From Tieghemiomyces parasiticus (lineage: Eukaryota; Kickxellomycota; Dimargaritomycetes; Dimargaritales; Dimargaritaceae), in NCBI GenBank assembly GCA_027575765.1, contig JANBPT010000297.1, positions 1 to 46,748 on the forward strand: a stretch of DNA of 46,748 nt, in the 5' to 3' direction. Of this stretch, positions 1-10,933 are shown one piece after another (position 1 is the first letter of the stretch; every line of letters begins with the position of its first letter). The notes under the pieces are model-generated. The model was not told where the DNA came from and made no database searches. It saw nothing but the letters and a program-made list of their open reading frames with translations. A program made the position numbers and the translations under genes.

Positions 1-90
1 TGGAATTTCAAGACTGAAGCCTCCCCCACCTGGAACTATATGCTGGCCGTCGAGCAGGGCTGGATCCCCAAATTCCCTGTGGAAAATTAA
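1..90 (+). CDS. Exo-beta-1,3-glucanase (GH5), 3' end only
   Basis: This is the last 29 codons plus TAA of a gene that starts before the window. The reading frame begins at base 1 with WNFKTE, continues through YMLAVEQGWIPK and ends in FPVEN. It matches the end of the catalytic domain of the neighbouring glucanase at 2543-4126 (WNFKTE..., YMLGVKEGWIPK), so the two are tandem paralogues in the same orientation. Unlike the neighbour, this copy stops right after the family's usual WIPK ending and has no repeat tail. The family hydrolyses beta-1,3-glucan from the non-reducing end during wall remodelling. A possible polyadenylation signal AATAAA lies at 166-171. The catalytic residues are outside the window, so activity cannot be judged. 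Confidence 0.85.
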   Translation, partial: WNFKTEASPTWNYMLAVEQGWIPKFPVEN

Positions 91-165
91 TGGCCCGCCG
101 TCCTGGTAGGCGCTGGAGAGAGATGTAGAAATCAATAGAAGGTGTAGCGAGAGGAGACCTATAAG

Positions 166-171
166 AATAAA
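166..171 (+). terminator. Polyadenylation signal AATAAA of the upstream GH5 gene
   Basis: Canonical AATAAA 75 bases after the TAA stop of the partial glucanase gene. Placement is typical, but the signal is inferred from sequence only. Confidence 0.45.
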
Positions 172-2495
172 ACCCATGAATATATGCTATTGGGGAGAGT
201 TCCTGAGTCAGAGCTATACGTCGTACAGGTGAACGTTGCGGTCCAGTTCGCTAGGCAGAGGCCAGGCTATGGGTGTCGGGGTAACCTACCAGCATTTGGT
301 CAGACAGTAGCTATTCATCCCAAACCGGGGCCGGTCGGAGAAATAAACCTCACATGCTGCGGTCGGCTAACGCTTGTGGACAGACAAACCCACCAGGATG
401 AGAGCCGGGAGGTGGACTGATAACCGGCTGGGCGAAGCACAGTGTTGAAATCAGCAGTGGCCCAGTGGTAAACCTTGCAATCCCCAAATGGTCAGGGACG
501 CCTCCATACAGTGGTCCTGGCGGGCCAGGGGCAGGAATTTACGGGCGGGATCCGATTAGAGCGGCTATTTTTCGCCCTCACCACCCAGGGGCTGGAAGGC
601 GGCGAGCGAAGTTAAACAGGGGAAATCTGGAGAAAGGGAGAGTAAACAGCTCCGATATGCCAATAAATTGTGGGTGACCGCGGCCAAGAGGCCCAACTGG
701 CCAAGGTATACGGATATCCGTGCAGTTACAGCGGACTGATCAATGTATACAGGCAACCCACTCAGCTCAAAAAGGAAATAAAGTAAGCAAGGCGGGAGAC
801 AATTTCGGATCCAGTAGATCCTCTGCCCTGGTTATGCGCTCCAGCGTCCACACGGACTGATCGATTTGCTGCGAGTGGCGGCACCAGGTGAACAGGCGAA
901 TGCATGCTCTCTAACGGTAACTGCACCATGTGATGCATATATCAGGGAGTGGGCATAGCGAGATATACGGTCCGGCCCATCCGCATGACTTCTGCAGTCC
1001 AGCTCCCAGAGCGAAGCGCCAGGCCAGGCAATGCGCCGTTTGTATTGAACCACGGGTTCTTGAATTAGACAGCCGTATACCCTCCCGTGCTCGTAGTTCC
1101 TCCTTCCCATTACCTTTGGGGCGCGGAGCATTCTTGGCTTGGGGCCACTAAAATTGACCCCGGTGGGTCCCCAGGTGTTTGGTACTCGATTTCTACACCG
1201 CCATAAATCACTGCGGAGCCTATTGGACAGCATTCATGCCGACCTACGCTGACCATGGCACGCCTCAGGCTGCACCCCGACCAGCTGCCGATCACCGGTA
1301 TGGCATGGAGCCCCACCACCGGCGGCATCGGCCACGGGTCCTATTCCTGCCGTTGGTGAGTACCCGCCCAATAAATGAGCCTCAGTTCCTACGTGACTTG
1401 ACAGCTGGATGCTATTTACGGCATTAGTACCCACAGTCCGTACTCTCTGAATGGCACACGTAAGGTTGTTCAAGTGGGTTACAGCGTGTCGCTGGGGGAG
1501 GGCGTCACGGGTGGTTCATGACACCCCCCCTAACCCCCGAGGGTGTAGTAGCCGTGGCAACCGACCCCTGCCCGATGGGTGCATCTACTAAATAGCCGCT
1601 TTGTGTCTGATATGGCCAATCGCATCGATAATCCCGGCCCGGCTCCTGGCAGCGTTGAAGGAGGAGCTACCGAGGGGAAGACACGGGACGGTATTCTCTG
1701 CCCGCCCGGTCTCGGAATCAGTCAGATACTATCGTCGTCTCCTTCGAACGTCTGGAGAAGGAAGCAGCGGTAGCATTGAATCAGCTGGCCGTTGGTAGGC
1801 GCCCCCCACCTTCACCAATGCTGTATGTTATGCCGTCTTGACTCCCCCCTTCCTTTTCCCCCTGTCGCCCCTCAATCAAAGTCGGGAATGGTGTATAGCG
1901 ATTATCAGGCACGCTGCTTCCTATATAACCGTCCCACCTTCCCCCTCGCCTCCGTACCTAGGCCTCATCTCTACTAATTCCCCCCTAGTTAGGTCACCAA
2001 TTTGCCACGAGCTCAACTCCGCCCAACTGGTTCCATTGACCCTTTCCTTCCTTAGTGTTTACCATCCCTTCCAAGCCAGCACATCACTCGGAGACCCTTG
2101 GCCGCCTTGATTCCCAGTCAACGCTAGTACACCATTCTTCTACACACCACCGTTTAGCGTAAGTGCCCATGCGCCTATTAGTGTCAACGTAACCTACCGG
2201 CCCCACCCGGCCCTCACATACCTTCACATCTGGCGGCATTGGCGTTCCGGCTGCCAACTTGGACTGCATGGGATTCAGTGGGCTCCCGTTTAGCACCCCT
2301 GGCTGCCAGTTAAGGTAGCAAGATGGGACTCTGGCACGTTGGCAGGTACGGTCGTGACACGGCATGTTGGGTCCTGCAATGCTCTGTCACTCTCCTCAGC
2401 TCCAATCCACTGGGTGCAATATAACACTCCAATCCTCGTCTCTGCGAGTGCCACTAAAATCATTTTCATTCACTCCCGCCACGCCCCCATCCCCT

Positions 2496-2502
2496 TATAT
2501 TA
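2496..2502 (+). promoter_or_regulatory. TATA-like element of the GH5 glucanase gene
   Basis: TATATTA in a C-rich context, 41 bases upstream of the chosen ATG at 2543. This leaves room for a very short leader and supports 2543 rather than the further upstream in-frame ATG at 2339 as the start. Confidence 0.4.
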
Positions 2503-2542
2503 CCTAGCCACCTTCTCTCCTGATCCACAATCCGAATCCACA

Positions 2543-4126
2543 ATGAAGATCGCGACTGTTAGCCTATTATCCTTGGCGGCCTGCGTGTTCGGTGTCGCCG
2601 CCCAGCCTTTTAACTATGCGACCGACAAGATCCGCGGTGTCAATTTGGGTGGCTGGTTAGTACTGGAGCCCTGGATCACTCCCAGTATGTTCACCCAGTT
2701 CGACGGCAAACCGGCCTCCGAGCAGGGCGTCGACGAGTACACCTTCTGCCAGAAACTGGGCCCGGAAGAGGCCCGGCGTCAGCTCACTCAGCACTGGGAC
2801 ACTTGGGTCACGGAGGACGATATCCGTACTCTGGCCAGCTACGGTATTAATCACATCCGCATCCCCATAGGCCACTGGGCCCTCGATATTGCCAACGACG
2901 AGCCCTTCGTCAAGGGTTCCTTCCCGTACGCCGTCAAGGCCGTGCACTGGGCCAAGAAGTATGGCATGAAAGTCATCATTGATATCCACGGCCAACCCGG
3001 CTCCCAGAACGGATTCGACAACAGCGGGATCCGCGGTCCCATCAACTGGCAGAAGCGGCCCGAGTTTATGGAACGCTCGCTCAAGGTGGTCCAGCAGGTG
3101 GCCCAGTACTTCGCCGACCCCCAGTATCAGGAGGTGGTGACCATGATCCAGCCCGTTAACGAGCCAGCTAATTGGGGGCTGGATATGAACGATGTCCGCA
3201 AGTTCTACACTGATGCCTATAAGAGCATCACGGCCGCGAGTCCCCACTTCATCGCCGACTTCCATGACGCATTCCTGCCCTTGACCACCTGGAACGACTG
3301 GAAAGCCACGTGTCCCAAGTCTTATATGGATACCCACATCTACCACGTGTTCGACACGGGTCTGTTGGCCAAGAACGCCACGGAGCACTTGCAGCTGACC
3401 TGTCAGCATAAGGCGCAGGTGGCCGACCTGTCTGCGCGTATCCCTACCATGGTGGGCGAGTGGTCCCTGGGCACCACCGACTGCGCCAAATGGCTCAACG
3501 GGTACGGCCGCGGGGCCCGCTACGACGGGACCTACCTGACTACGGCCCCGACGTGCCCAACCTGCTCGTGCGTCGGTGAGCGTGACGTGCGGTACTATAC
3601 CCCGGAGTACCGTCACTTCCTGCGTCAATATACCGAGACCCAAATGGACGCCTACGAGGCTGGCGCCGGCTGGATCTTCTGGAACTTCAAGACCGAAATG
3701 GCACCCGAGTGGGACTACATGCTAGGGGTCAAGGAGGGCTGGATCCCTAAGAGCCCCGGTCGCCGCACCCACGGCTGTAGAGCCAACGTGGTTTCCCAGT
3801 CTCCGGCTAGTGTGCCCGCCACTAGTCTACCTTCCCCCAAGCTGGTCGCTGTCGGACAAGGCGAGGGGGGCTCTTGGGTCTCTTCTTTCCGGGAGAATAG
3901 CCAGCCCGCCGCCGGTCGGATGGCCACCGCTGGGCAAGGCGAAGGAAACACTTGGGTCTCCTCTTTCCGGGAGAATAGCCAGCCTGCCGCCGGTCGGATG
4001 GCCACCGCTGGGCAAGGCGAAGGTAACACTTGGGTCTCCTCCTTCCGAGGGAGAAACCAGCCCGCGACTGCCTTCGTCCAGGCGGCGGCCGACAGCACTC
4101 CCCTGCACGCCACCAACGACTACTAA
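2543..4126 (+). CDS. Secreted exo-beta-1,3-glucanase (GH5) with C-terminal 26-residue repeats
   Basis: A 527-residue protein in one exon. The frame is open from 2339, but the ATG at 2543 is chosen because it begins a clean signal peptide (MKIATVSLLSLAACVFGVAA, cleavage near residue 20) and follows a TATA-like element. The catalytic domain starts with the family hallmark RGVNLGGWLVLEPWITPS near residue 32. The acid/base glutamate is E207 in QPVNEP and the nucleophile is E306 in VGEWSLG. A Cys-rich insert (TCPTCSC) precedes the final helix region. The enzyme trims terminal glucose from wall beta-1,3-glucan outside the cell. After WIPK the protein does not stop as its tandem paralogue does, but runs on for about 120 residues. 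That tail includes two full and one partial copy of a 26-residue unit (GQGEG..WVSSFREN). The tail's function is unknown; wall anchoring or protein binding are only possibilities. Confidence 0.93.
   Translation: MKIATVSLLSLAACVFGVAAQPFNYATDKIRGVNLGGWLVLEPWITPSMFTQFDGKPASEQGVDEYTFCQKLGPEEARRQLTQHWDTWVTEDDIRTLASYGINHIRIPIGHWALDIANDEPFVKGSFPYAVKAVHWAKKYGMKVIIDIHGQPGSQNGFDNSGIRGPINWQKRPEFMERSLKVVQQVAQYFADPQYQEVVTMIQPVNEPANWGLDMNDVRKFYTDAYKSITAASPHFIADFHDAFLPLTTWNDWKATCPKSYMDTHIYHVFDTGLLAKNATEHLQLTCQHKAQVADLSARIPTMVGEWSLGTTDCAKWLNGYGRGARYDGTYLTTAPTCPTCSCVGERDVRYYTPEYRHFLRQYTETQMDAYEAGAGWIFWNFKTEMAPEWDYMLGVKEGWIPKSPGRRTHGCRANVVSQSPASVPATSLPSPKLVAVGQGEGGSWVSSFRENSQPAAGRMATAGQGEGNTWVSSFRENSQPAAGRMATAGQGEGNTWVSSFRGRNQPATAFVQAAADSTPLHATNDY
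3854..4060 (+). repeat. In-frame 78-bp tandem repeat in the GH5 tail
   Basis: Unit 1 is 3854-3931, unit 2 is 3932-4009, and unit 3 begins at 4010 and decays after the SFR codons. Units 1 and 2 are nearly identical at the DNA level, with differences mainly in third positions plus a GS to NT replacement. They encode GQGEG(G/N)(S/T)WVSSFREN then SQPAAGRMATA. Near-identity suggests recent or homogenised duplication, and such arrays often vary in copy number between strains. Confidence 0.92.
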
Positions 4127-4892
4127 ATCTTTTCTACATCGTTCCCTTGATTTGATGTCTCTAGACTCTATTGATTTGATTTGTTTTTTCCCAAGGAGCC
4201 CTTCTCTTTGTCGCACCCAGCGTGCCCATTGTAATCACTCGCCACTCAGCTCCTTTAGATATGGTTCTTTATTTACCTCCTTTCTTAATAAACTCTACGA
4301 CTCCCTTGGCTTGGCTTGTACTAAAGAGCGTAAACGTGGCAATGGTGGAGCAGACGTTGTCCGCCAGGCCCATGGCCTCGCTTAGTGGCGAGGAAATTCC
4401 CCATTAGGAAAGTCTCAGGAACGCCTGAGGTGTATAGTCCCAGTGGCCCACACGTGCACGCTTATTACCCGACCAAGTGCGAAAAGCGCTGTCACGAGCG
4501 AATACTCCGCGTAATGGTTGGTTTTTAACTTACGTACCTCGTGAAAGTCGTCACCAGCCTATGGCAGCGCACGGCAACCTTTCTGTTATGACGCTCTCTG
4601 CCTTCCCCTCCCACTTTCTACCCCACCGTCACATATTGTCCGCTACCGAGGGTTATTTTACCACTGACCAAATATCCACCGCTTCTCAACCGGCGCCCCT
4701 TCCTTCCTTCCTTACACGTCGTCAGCTACCTTTGCACATCGCTTTTGAAGTCTTCAACCCTTTACCCATTCCCTTCCACCCGTCATCGTGACTGCTCCTC
4801 AGTGCGGCCCGTTTGTTCAGTACACCCTCACCCCACTCTACTGTCCTACCCACAGTAGCCCTTACCCACTTCCTTCCTATATTCCGTCCGCC
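4127..4892. other. Intergenic: GH5 3' region and aminotransferase promoter
   Basis: A 766-base spacer between two co-oriented genes. AATAAA at 4287-4292 is a reasonable 3' end signal for the glucanase. The last 300 bases are pyrimidine-rich, with a short TTCC-repeat run near 4700, and look like a promoter and leader. No further gene is seen. Confidence 0.55.
4287..4292 (+). terminator. Polyadenylation signal AATAAA of the GH5 glucanase
   Basis: Canonical hexamer about 160 bases downstream of the TAA at 4124-4126. Inferred from sequence only. Confidence 0.4.
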
Positions 4893-6344
4893 ATGTCTAC
4901 CGAGTCGCACAAGCTCTGCATGATTCCTGGCCCAGTCGAGTTCCATGAGGACGTACTGGGTGCCATGTCGACCCCGGCCACCTCGCATGTCGACCCGGGG
5001 TTTATCCAGACCTTCGGCGAGGTACTCGAAGGTCTCCGCCGCGTGGTAGCCACGAAGGACGGCCAACCCTTCGTGGTCTCCGGGTCGGGCACCCTCAGTT
5101 GGGACCTGGCCGTATGCAACATTATCGAGGCTGGTGACCGGGTCCTGGTGGTCAACACGGGCCTGTTCGGCGACCGCATGGCCGAATGCCTCGAGGTGTT
5201 TGGGGCGGTCGTAACCACCGTCCGGGCTGACCGCCTGGGCCAGGCCCCGAACGCCAGTGCCGTTGGTGAGGTGCTAGCCGCCGCCGCTCGGGAAGGTAGA
5301 CCATACAAGATGATTACTATCACGCAGGTTGATACTAGTACCGGCGTCCTGGCCGACGTTAAGGGTATCGCCACCGTGGCCCGAAATGCGTCGCCTGGCA
5401 CCCTTGTGGCCGTGGACGGGGTCTGTTCCATTGCTGCTGAGGAACTCTACATGGACGATTGGGGTATTGATGTCATTATGACCGCCAGTCAGAAGGCCCT
5501 CGGCACGCCCCCGGGTCTGGCCATTATCGTGGTCAGCCAGCGCACTTTGGTAAGTTGCTTGAACCGAGTGGTTTGCGAGTCTCGGCCACTTCTAGTGGCG
5601 ATTGAAGGCCCGCAAGAGGTGTCGCACCGCCAGTCGTGCCATAGCCCGGCATAGGTTCCCCTTATGAGACCTTTGCTAGCTTGTCTGCTCGGATTCTCCT
5701 TCCTTCCTTCCTTTATAATCTCTGGTACTGCCTCATCGCCTCGGCCCACATTTAGACAGGACCTGTTCAACGACTCATTCCATTCTCACTTTTATTGACT
5801 GCACCCATACCCACACGTGTCCCGACAGGACGCCTGGCGCAACCGCAAGTCCAAGGTGGTCGGCTACTTTGCGGCCTGGAGCAAGTGGCTGCCGGTAATG
5901 CAGGCCTACGAGGAGCGCCGGCCGCTGTATTTTGCCACACCGGCGGTTCAGCTCATCATGGCCCTGCGCGTAGGCATCCAGCAGCTGCTGGACCGCGGCA
6001 TGGACGCGGTGTTCCAGGCGCACCACCAGGCCAGCGCTGACTTCAAGGCCTACATCACCGATAGTCTCGGCTTGACCCTGCTGCCTGTAACGGACGACGT
6101 GGCGGCGCATAGCATGACCGCTATTTACTACCCGGAGGGCGTGAAGGCCTCCGACCTGCTACCGCGCCTCACTGAGCACGGCGTGGTGGTGGCTGGCGGC
6201 CTCCACCCGGACCTGGCCACCCGCTACTTCCGTGTCGGCCACATGGGCCTAACCGTCCTGGAACCCCAGCGCCGGTACCTCGAGACCACCAAGGACGCCC
6301 TTGGTACCTCGTTGGCCGAGGCTGGATATAAACCTTCTGCCTAG
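4893..6344 (+). CDS. AGX1: Alanine-glyoxylate / serine-pyruvate aminotransferase, one intron
   Basis: Two exons, 4893-5549 and 5829-6344, joined in phase 0 across a 279-bp GTAAGT...CAG intron, give 390 residues, the usual length for class V aminotransferases of the AGXT family. The protein starts MSTESHKLCMIPGPVEFH, with the family's substrate-loop motif IPGPVEF. It has the GSGT phosphate-binding segment near residue 67 and the pyridoxal-phosphate lysine K201 in MTASQKALGTPPG. After the intron come SKVVGYFAAWSKWLP and YFATPAVQLI, both typical. The enzyme converts glyoxylate and alanine to glycine and pyruvate. The ATG at 4893 is preferred over an upstream in-frame codon at 4788 because it begins the conserved N-terminus. 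The C-terminus (KPSA) is not a PTS1 peroxisomal signal and no clear mitochondrial presequence is seen, so a cytosolic location is the simplest inference. Confidence 0.93.
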
Positions 6345-6536
6345 CAATTAATGCGGGCCTCCCTATGAGACTGGGCGACGACGTCCCATAGTGTACCAGA
6401 CGGTGGGGGGCCATCGTTAGGAAGCAACCTATTTCCCGGATGCCGATTAAGACAAGTGCAAGGGTGTGCTCTGTGGAAAGATCGGCAGAACCCTGTCGTA
6501 ATAAGGAATTTTAGTCATATTTCAATTGTTTTATAT

Positions 6537-6542
6537 AATAAA
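6537..6542 (+). terminator. Polyadenylation signal AATAAA of the aminotransferase gene
   Basis: Canonical hexamer in an AT-rich patch 193 bases after the TAG stop. Inferred from sequence only. Confidence 0.4.
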
Positions 6543-6675
6543 AAAACCGTAGCTAAGCCCTTGATTGTTGGAGCCGAACTGGAATCCTCAATCGAAAATA
6601 TCCCCCCTCCACCCTATGTCCTCGATAAGGCCAGACAGCGCCAGTGGATTTAAGGACCTGGTAGATAACGAACAA

Positions 6676-6688
6676 CCCCCCCCCCCCC
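6676..6688. repeat. 13-base C homopolymer
   Basis: Thirteen consecutive C in non-coding DNA downstream of the aminotransferase gene. Similar runs occur at 37028-37040 (13), 46108-46118 (11, AspRS intron) and 24000-24008 (9, AP-2 sigma intron). Confidence 0.8.
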
Positions 6689-8125
6689 CTTGATCTAGCC
6701 CCGTAGTACTAGGCTACCCATAGGCCCGATTTAGTAACCGCAGGTTGGACAAGGTAACATCGTTCGTATCGTGCGCTGGGCATGGACCACTATTACGGAA
6801 GGTGCCCCCACCGAGTCTGCTCAAAGCTTCAGCAAGCCCTGGACCAAATAGCGTATGTGGAGCTATAGCTAGGCTGACTGCGCGATACTGGCGAGCCGGG
6901 CAATAAATCCGATCAGACGACGGACCTGGTTTAACATCATATACCATAGGCGATGAGTTGGACGACCCTACAAATCGTGTGCAACCAACCTTGCCCCCCT
7001 TGGGTCACTGGTGTGGCGCTATTACTCAGCCATGCCGACCACGCCATACTCAAGCATTCAATAGTCACCAAGTGATCACACCACCCCGACCTTGCAAAAT
7101 ATAGATAGTACAGTACAGATCGACCCATTTTGTGACCCAGCTGGTGATTGGTTCAATTATCGGACCACCTTCAGGGAGCGAAGGCTAGGGTGTGGCAATG
7201 ATGGTGGCCGTAGTGGGAGAACTTTGGTAGGTGGAATGATTTGCTCCGTCAAGCCAGCTGTGATAAGGATCAATCGACGTAAGCTTCTTCGCCAAACGAA
7301 GTCCGGTTAAGGTCATCCAGTGAAGGGGGGAGGGTGAGCCCGGATGGTCGGAGATGAGAGTGGTGAGCTAGTCAAAGAGAAACCTAAGCCCATAGGCTAT
7401 AGGAGTTGCCAAGGTATTGCGACCAGACGTTATGAGCCCACGGCTTCCTTTCGCCTGATTATCTATTTACCCTTTAGCTGGCTACGTACAGGTTGGCATG
7501 GCGCCAAGATAACGGGCCTTGTCCAGTAGCGTTCGCTAATATGCTCGGGTGATAATCGTCTTGTAATCAAGCTGCCCTCTTGACCCTTCGCCCATTCAAG
7601 CTACTTACTCGACCAGGCGTGGCACTTCCAACCAACCAGTCAAGGTTATCCTATTTTTGTAAGAAAAAGAAAAAGGAAAATGGAACAAGCAGGCAAGGTG
7701 AGCAACCTGTACCACCTATGGCGCGGCAGGGCGGCGATGGGGCCTTTGCTGGCAGTGAGAAACATCCGATAGTCGCAGGCAAGTGAGGAGAATGGGACGG
7801 TCTGATAAAAAGGTGGCATGGATTAGGGGGCTGTCCGGACTAGTACGTACCAGCCTTCTGTCTGGTCACGCAACGCCTTGTCCAAGTTCCCACATTATCA
7901 GTTCGCCCTGGGTCAATCGCAGGTTTCAAATGCCTGCGTGTGCCTGGCGACTTAAAGAGGGATTGGTGCAGTTTAGTACCCCAGGAGTAATGTCGGGAAG
8001 TGACAGGGTACCAAACGTAAGGCCCCCAGGCCTGGTGAGCTGGATCTCGTAACGAGTGGGGGAATGGAGCTAAACGGAAAAGGGAGGTTCGAGGGTCGCT
8101 AGGGGGTGGCCAACTACAGGGCCAT

Positions 8126-8133
8126 TATATAAA
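8126..8133 (+). promoter_or_regulatory. Orphan TATA box (TATATAAA)
   Basis: A strong TATA match with no assigned gene. An ATG at 8208 follows about 80 bases later and is open for 12 codons to a GTAGGT donor-like site. A real downstream gene is not demonstrated. Confidence 0.25.
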
Positions 8134-9141
8134 GGAGGCCGCCGCAGTACTTCAACCAGTCCCACGCTTTTCATCAACTACGACCTATCCCTGACACATA
8201 CATTCAATGTGCCAAGATTTAACAACCGTCACTATTTCATCGGTAGGTACCTGGCGGGTTGCATAAATGCCACTGGCAATAGCGCCCGTGGATTACGGCT
8301 GCTCTAAGCTGGTACGGTCGATCGACCGGCGGAATATTGAAGGGTCTAGGCCGCGTCCGCACCGAGCAGTGGTCCATACGCCCCTCCCCCATAGCGGATG
8401 AGGTCCCAATTAACGTACATGCTTTGATCCGACGCCCGCACACTACCTCGCATATCCACAGCCCTATTCTGTGGTACCCCTGCCCTCAGCCACAGCGCAC
8501 ATAACTAGCACCCGGCATTCCGTCTTTCGCTTTATTGCATAGTCACCCTGGGTAGTGATTGCTGCAGGGCCATTCTGAATAGCTACCGCTTTACCAGCCA
8601 TCCACCGCCTCCGACGTCGAACCCACTAGCAGAAGCTTGGTAAGTCCTGGTCACTCTTTCAGCCATCCGTTTCCTCTTTATCCGAATGCAGTTTTTCCAC
8701 AGCTTCCTATCCAATGACTGATGGCTGAGGGGATGGAGCTGTTTAATATTAGGCAGGGTTCCCTCCCCCAGGTCGACCCTTTTCGGGCAGTCTTTATTGC
8801 CTCGGAATGTCTTCCTTTCTTGTCGCCAAATGTCTGGTAGCCCTACCTATCGCCTCCTATTGGTCTGCTCTAGCACTATCGGTCTCGTGTTGCACAGTAA
8901 GACTGGACTACCACCTTACCTTTACTTACCACATCGATGGTGGTGGCGCAGGCGGTCCAGCTGGGGAAATGGGGTGATGGGTGGTGGTTGGGACTTTCTG
9001 GCGTATTTTTTTTTTTACCTATTGGGAGGGCAGGAAGCTGATAGCGTGCTGCAAATGCAACCCCGAGGCGGGGGCACTTGGCGAAGGCGGCCGATCGATA
9101 ACGAATAAGGGGAGGGGAAGCATGATGCCTGGCGAGTCCTC

Positions 9142-9172
9142 GGGACTAGTGCGCTAGCGCTTAACTAGTCCC
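9142..9172. repeat. Nested inverted repeat
   Basis: GGGACTAGT (9142-9150) and its exact reverse complement ACTAGTCCC (9164-9172) flank a self-complementary 10-mer GCGCTAGCGC (9151-9160) plus TTA. It could form a cruciform or hairpin, or be a symmetric protein-binding site. A related core, GGGACTAGCG, recurs near 9320. Confidence 0.6.
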
Positions 9173-10933
9173 CCACGCTTCCTCGCCCCATGTTTGGTTG
9201 TATCGGTGAGGGGTCCACGCGGCGAGGGGCCTGCGGCCATCCACTTGCTAATGCCCACTTGGCCAATCGTCTCTCGCTAATTAGCCCTGTTTGACCTCCA
9301 CGATATCTGGATATTTTCCGGGACTAGCGATTGCGCAAGTGGTTCAATCATGAATAGGTTTTCTTCAAGCGCTGCCGTGCGACGGTCGACGGCGACGGGA
9401 AGTAGGCTGCGGTGGGAGGGGGGGGGGCTGCGACCATTAATCACGGCTGTTGCTCAGCCCCAGTGTACTCGAGGCGGTTTACAGTTCCATCAGCGCTGTG
9501 CACCCCGGACTGGATTTACTACCACGTACCCTCCCCCGCGGACCCCCTACGTTGAAAAGCCCACACCTAGCCATATGTCCTTCTCCTCCTTGATCCGATC
9601 TGGGCTTCTCTGGCTTGCCGTGCTGCCTTTTCCATCCCTCCCAACCTACAACTGCCTGCTTGAGTGCCAACACGTCTTAATCACTACGCCTGTGCTGTCA
9701 TCGTCCATTACCGGTGACTTGCTCACTTTACAATTAGGTGTACTAGTAGCTTGCTCCTGTTAGGCTAGATCCAAGCGCTATATTAAGCAAGCTCGGTCGC
9801 ACTCGCTTTCCCCCCTCCCCCCCTGTTTTCCTACTCATCCCTCCTCTCCCTTCGTTTGTTTCGCACTCGAACCCGGGATTTGACCGCAGAGCGTATGATC
9901 TGGCCACGCTCAAGCCCTTAGCTGATCCAGCCTATCATACCGTGTTCCATATATCCCTTTACCCGAGCACCGCCCAACCCCCGCCCTTCGCCCCTTTGCA
10001 AAACCAGGCCATCCCATTTCACCGGCCTACGGCTGCGTCACCCCCGGTCCTTGCACTCTTAATCACTCCACTTTTTTATAGCGAGAACCCTTCCCACTGA
10101 CACTGCAGCCGCTCTATAGTTGCTCACCCCACACCTCCGGTTTCGCTCCACACTGCTCCTACTTGGTTTCCTTGCCCTTTGTAACCCTTTTGCCATCCTC
10201 CCCGCTTCTCGGCTCATCGCCACTACCACATTCCTACCTTACCCATTCTCACATCGCCTTCCGTCCCGACCCCTCTCGCATTTCCCACCCACCCATCCCG
10301 CACGCACATACTCGCAGGGCTCGACACCACGGCTCCCGCTCCAATCGTGTCCGCCGCTTAACGACCTTATCCTCATACCTACAGCCTAGGCATATACGAT
10401 TTCAGTAAGTCAAAATACCGTAAAGGAATTGAAAAATGGTTGCTAGTCTGTACTGTTTGTACGAAGACGCTGTTCCAGCCAGCCCGTATTACCCCGAGTA
10501 GCTTCTCCTGGCTGCAAAGCGCCCTCATCCCAATTGGTGCTTCACCCTTTCCGAAACGGTTTGTTGTTGGTCTCATTCTCTCGTTACGCCCTAAAGGAGT
10601 GACACCGTACAGCAAACTCTGGGTGACACTGGGGCCAACCAGCCCGCCCAAGTTAGCCTCTCACTACTGGAAGGGAGGGGGGACGGCAGGCTTCCAGTCT
10701 TCTTACCTGAGGTGGATAGTCGCCCCTATTAGGTTGATGCTTTCTCGGGGGTGCTCCTGGGTGCCCTCAAGGAAGGGTGGGCAACCGGCCAGATCGGTTC
10801 TTCAGCGTTTTTGTGTATCACTTGATCCAGGCTGCGCCACTGGGTGGCCAATTACTTAATATCTATGCGGGCTAGTGTTAGCTGGTCTCGACCAAGGACA
10901 ACACCCAAGGACTCTGGATCATCCGCCCTATTT

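Larger units (their letters stand above)
91..2542. other. Intergenic region between the two GH5 glucanase genes
   Basis: About 2.45 kb with only short unrelated open frames, no recognisable protein and no tRNA or rRNA that I can see. Base composition is more balanced than in the flanking genes. AATAAA at 166-171 fits the 3' end of the upstream gene. The stretch from about 1800 to 2540 is pyrimidine-rich, as expected of the promoter and leader of the downstream gene, and ends in a TATA-like element. Confidence 0.6.

Noticed and set aside
2339..2542. 68-codon N-terminal extension of the GH5 glucanase frame
   Set aside because: It would bury the signal peptide and cover the TATA-like element; the ATG at 2543 gives a normal secreted enzyme.
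4788..4892. 35-codon upstream extension of the aminotransferase
   Set aside because: The extension is low-complexity Pro/Tyr/Ser sequence in a pyrimidine-rich leader, and the family N-terminus starts at 4893.
5550..5828. Possible frameshift splitting the aminotransferase into two genes
   Set aside because: GTAAGT and CAG borders restore the conserved protein in phase 0, so it is an ordinary intron.
9855..9925. tRNA-like piece on the minus strand (GGGTTCGAGT B-box-like sequence with a nearby hairpin)
   Set aside because: The T-stem does not pair (CCGGG against TGCGA), there is no acceptor stem, and the A-box is poor. At most it is a decayed tRNA-derived fragment.
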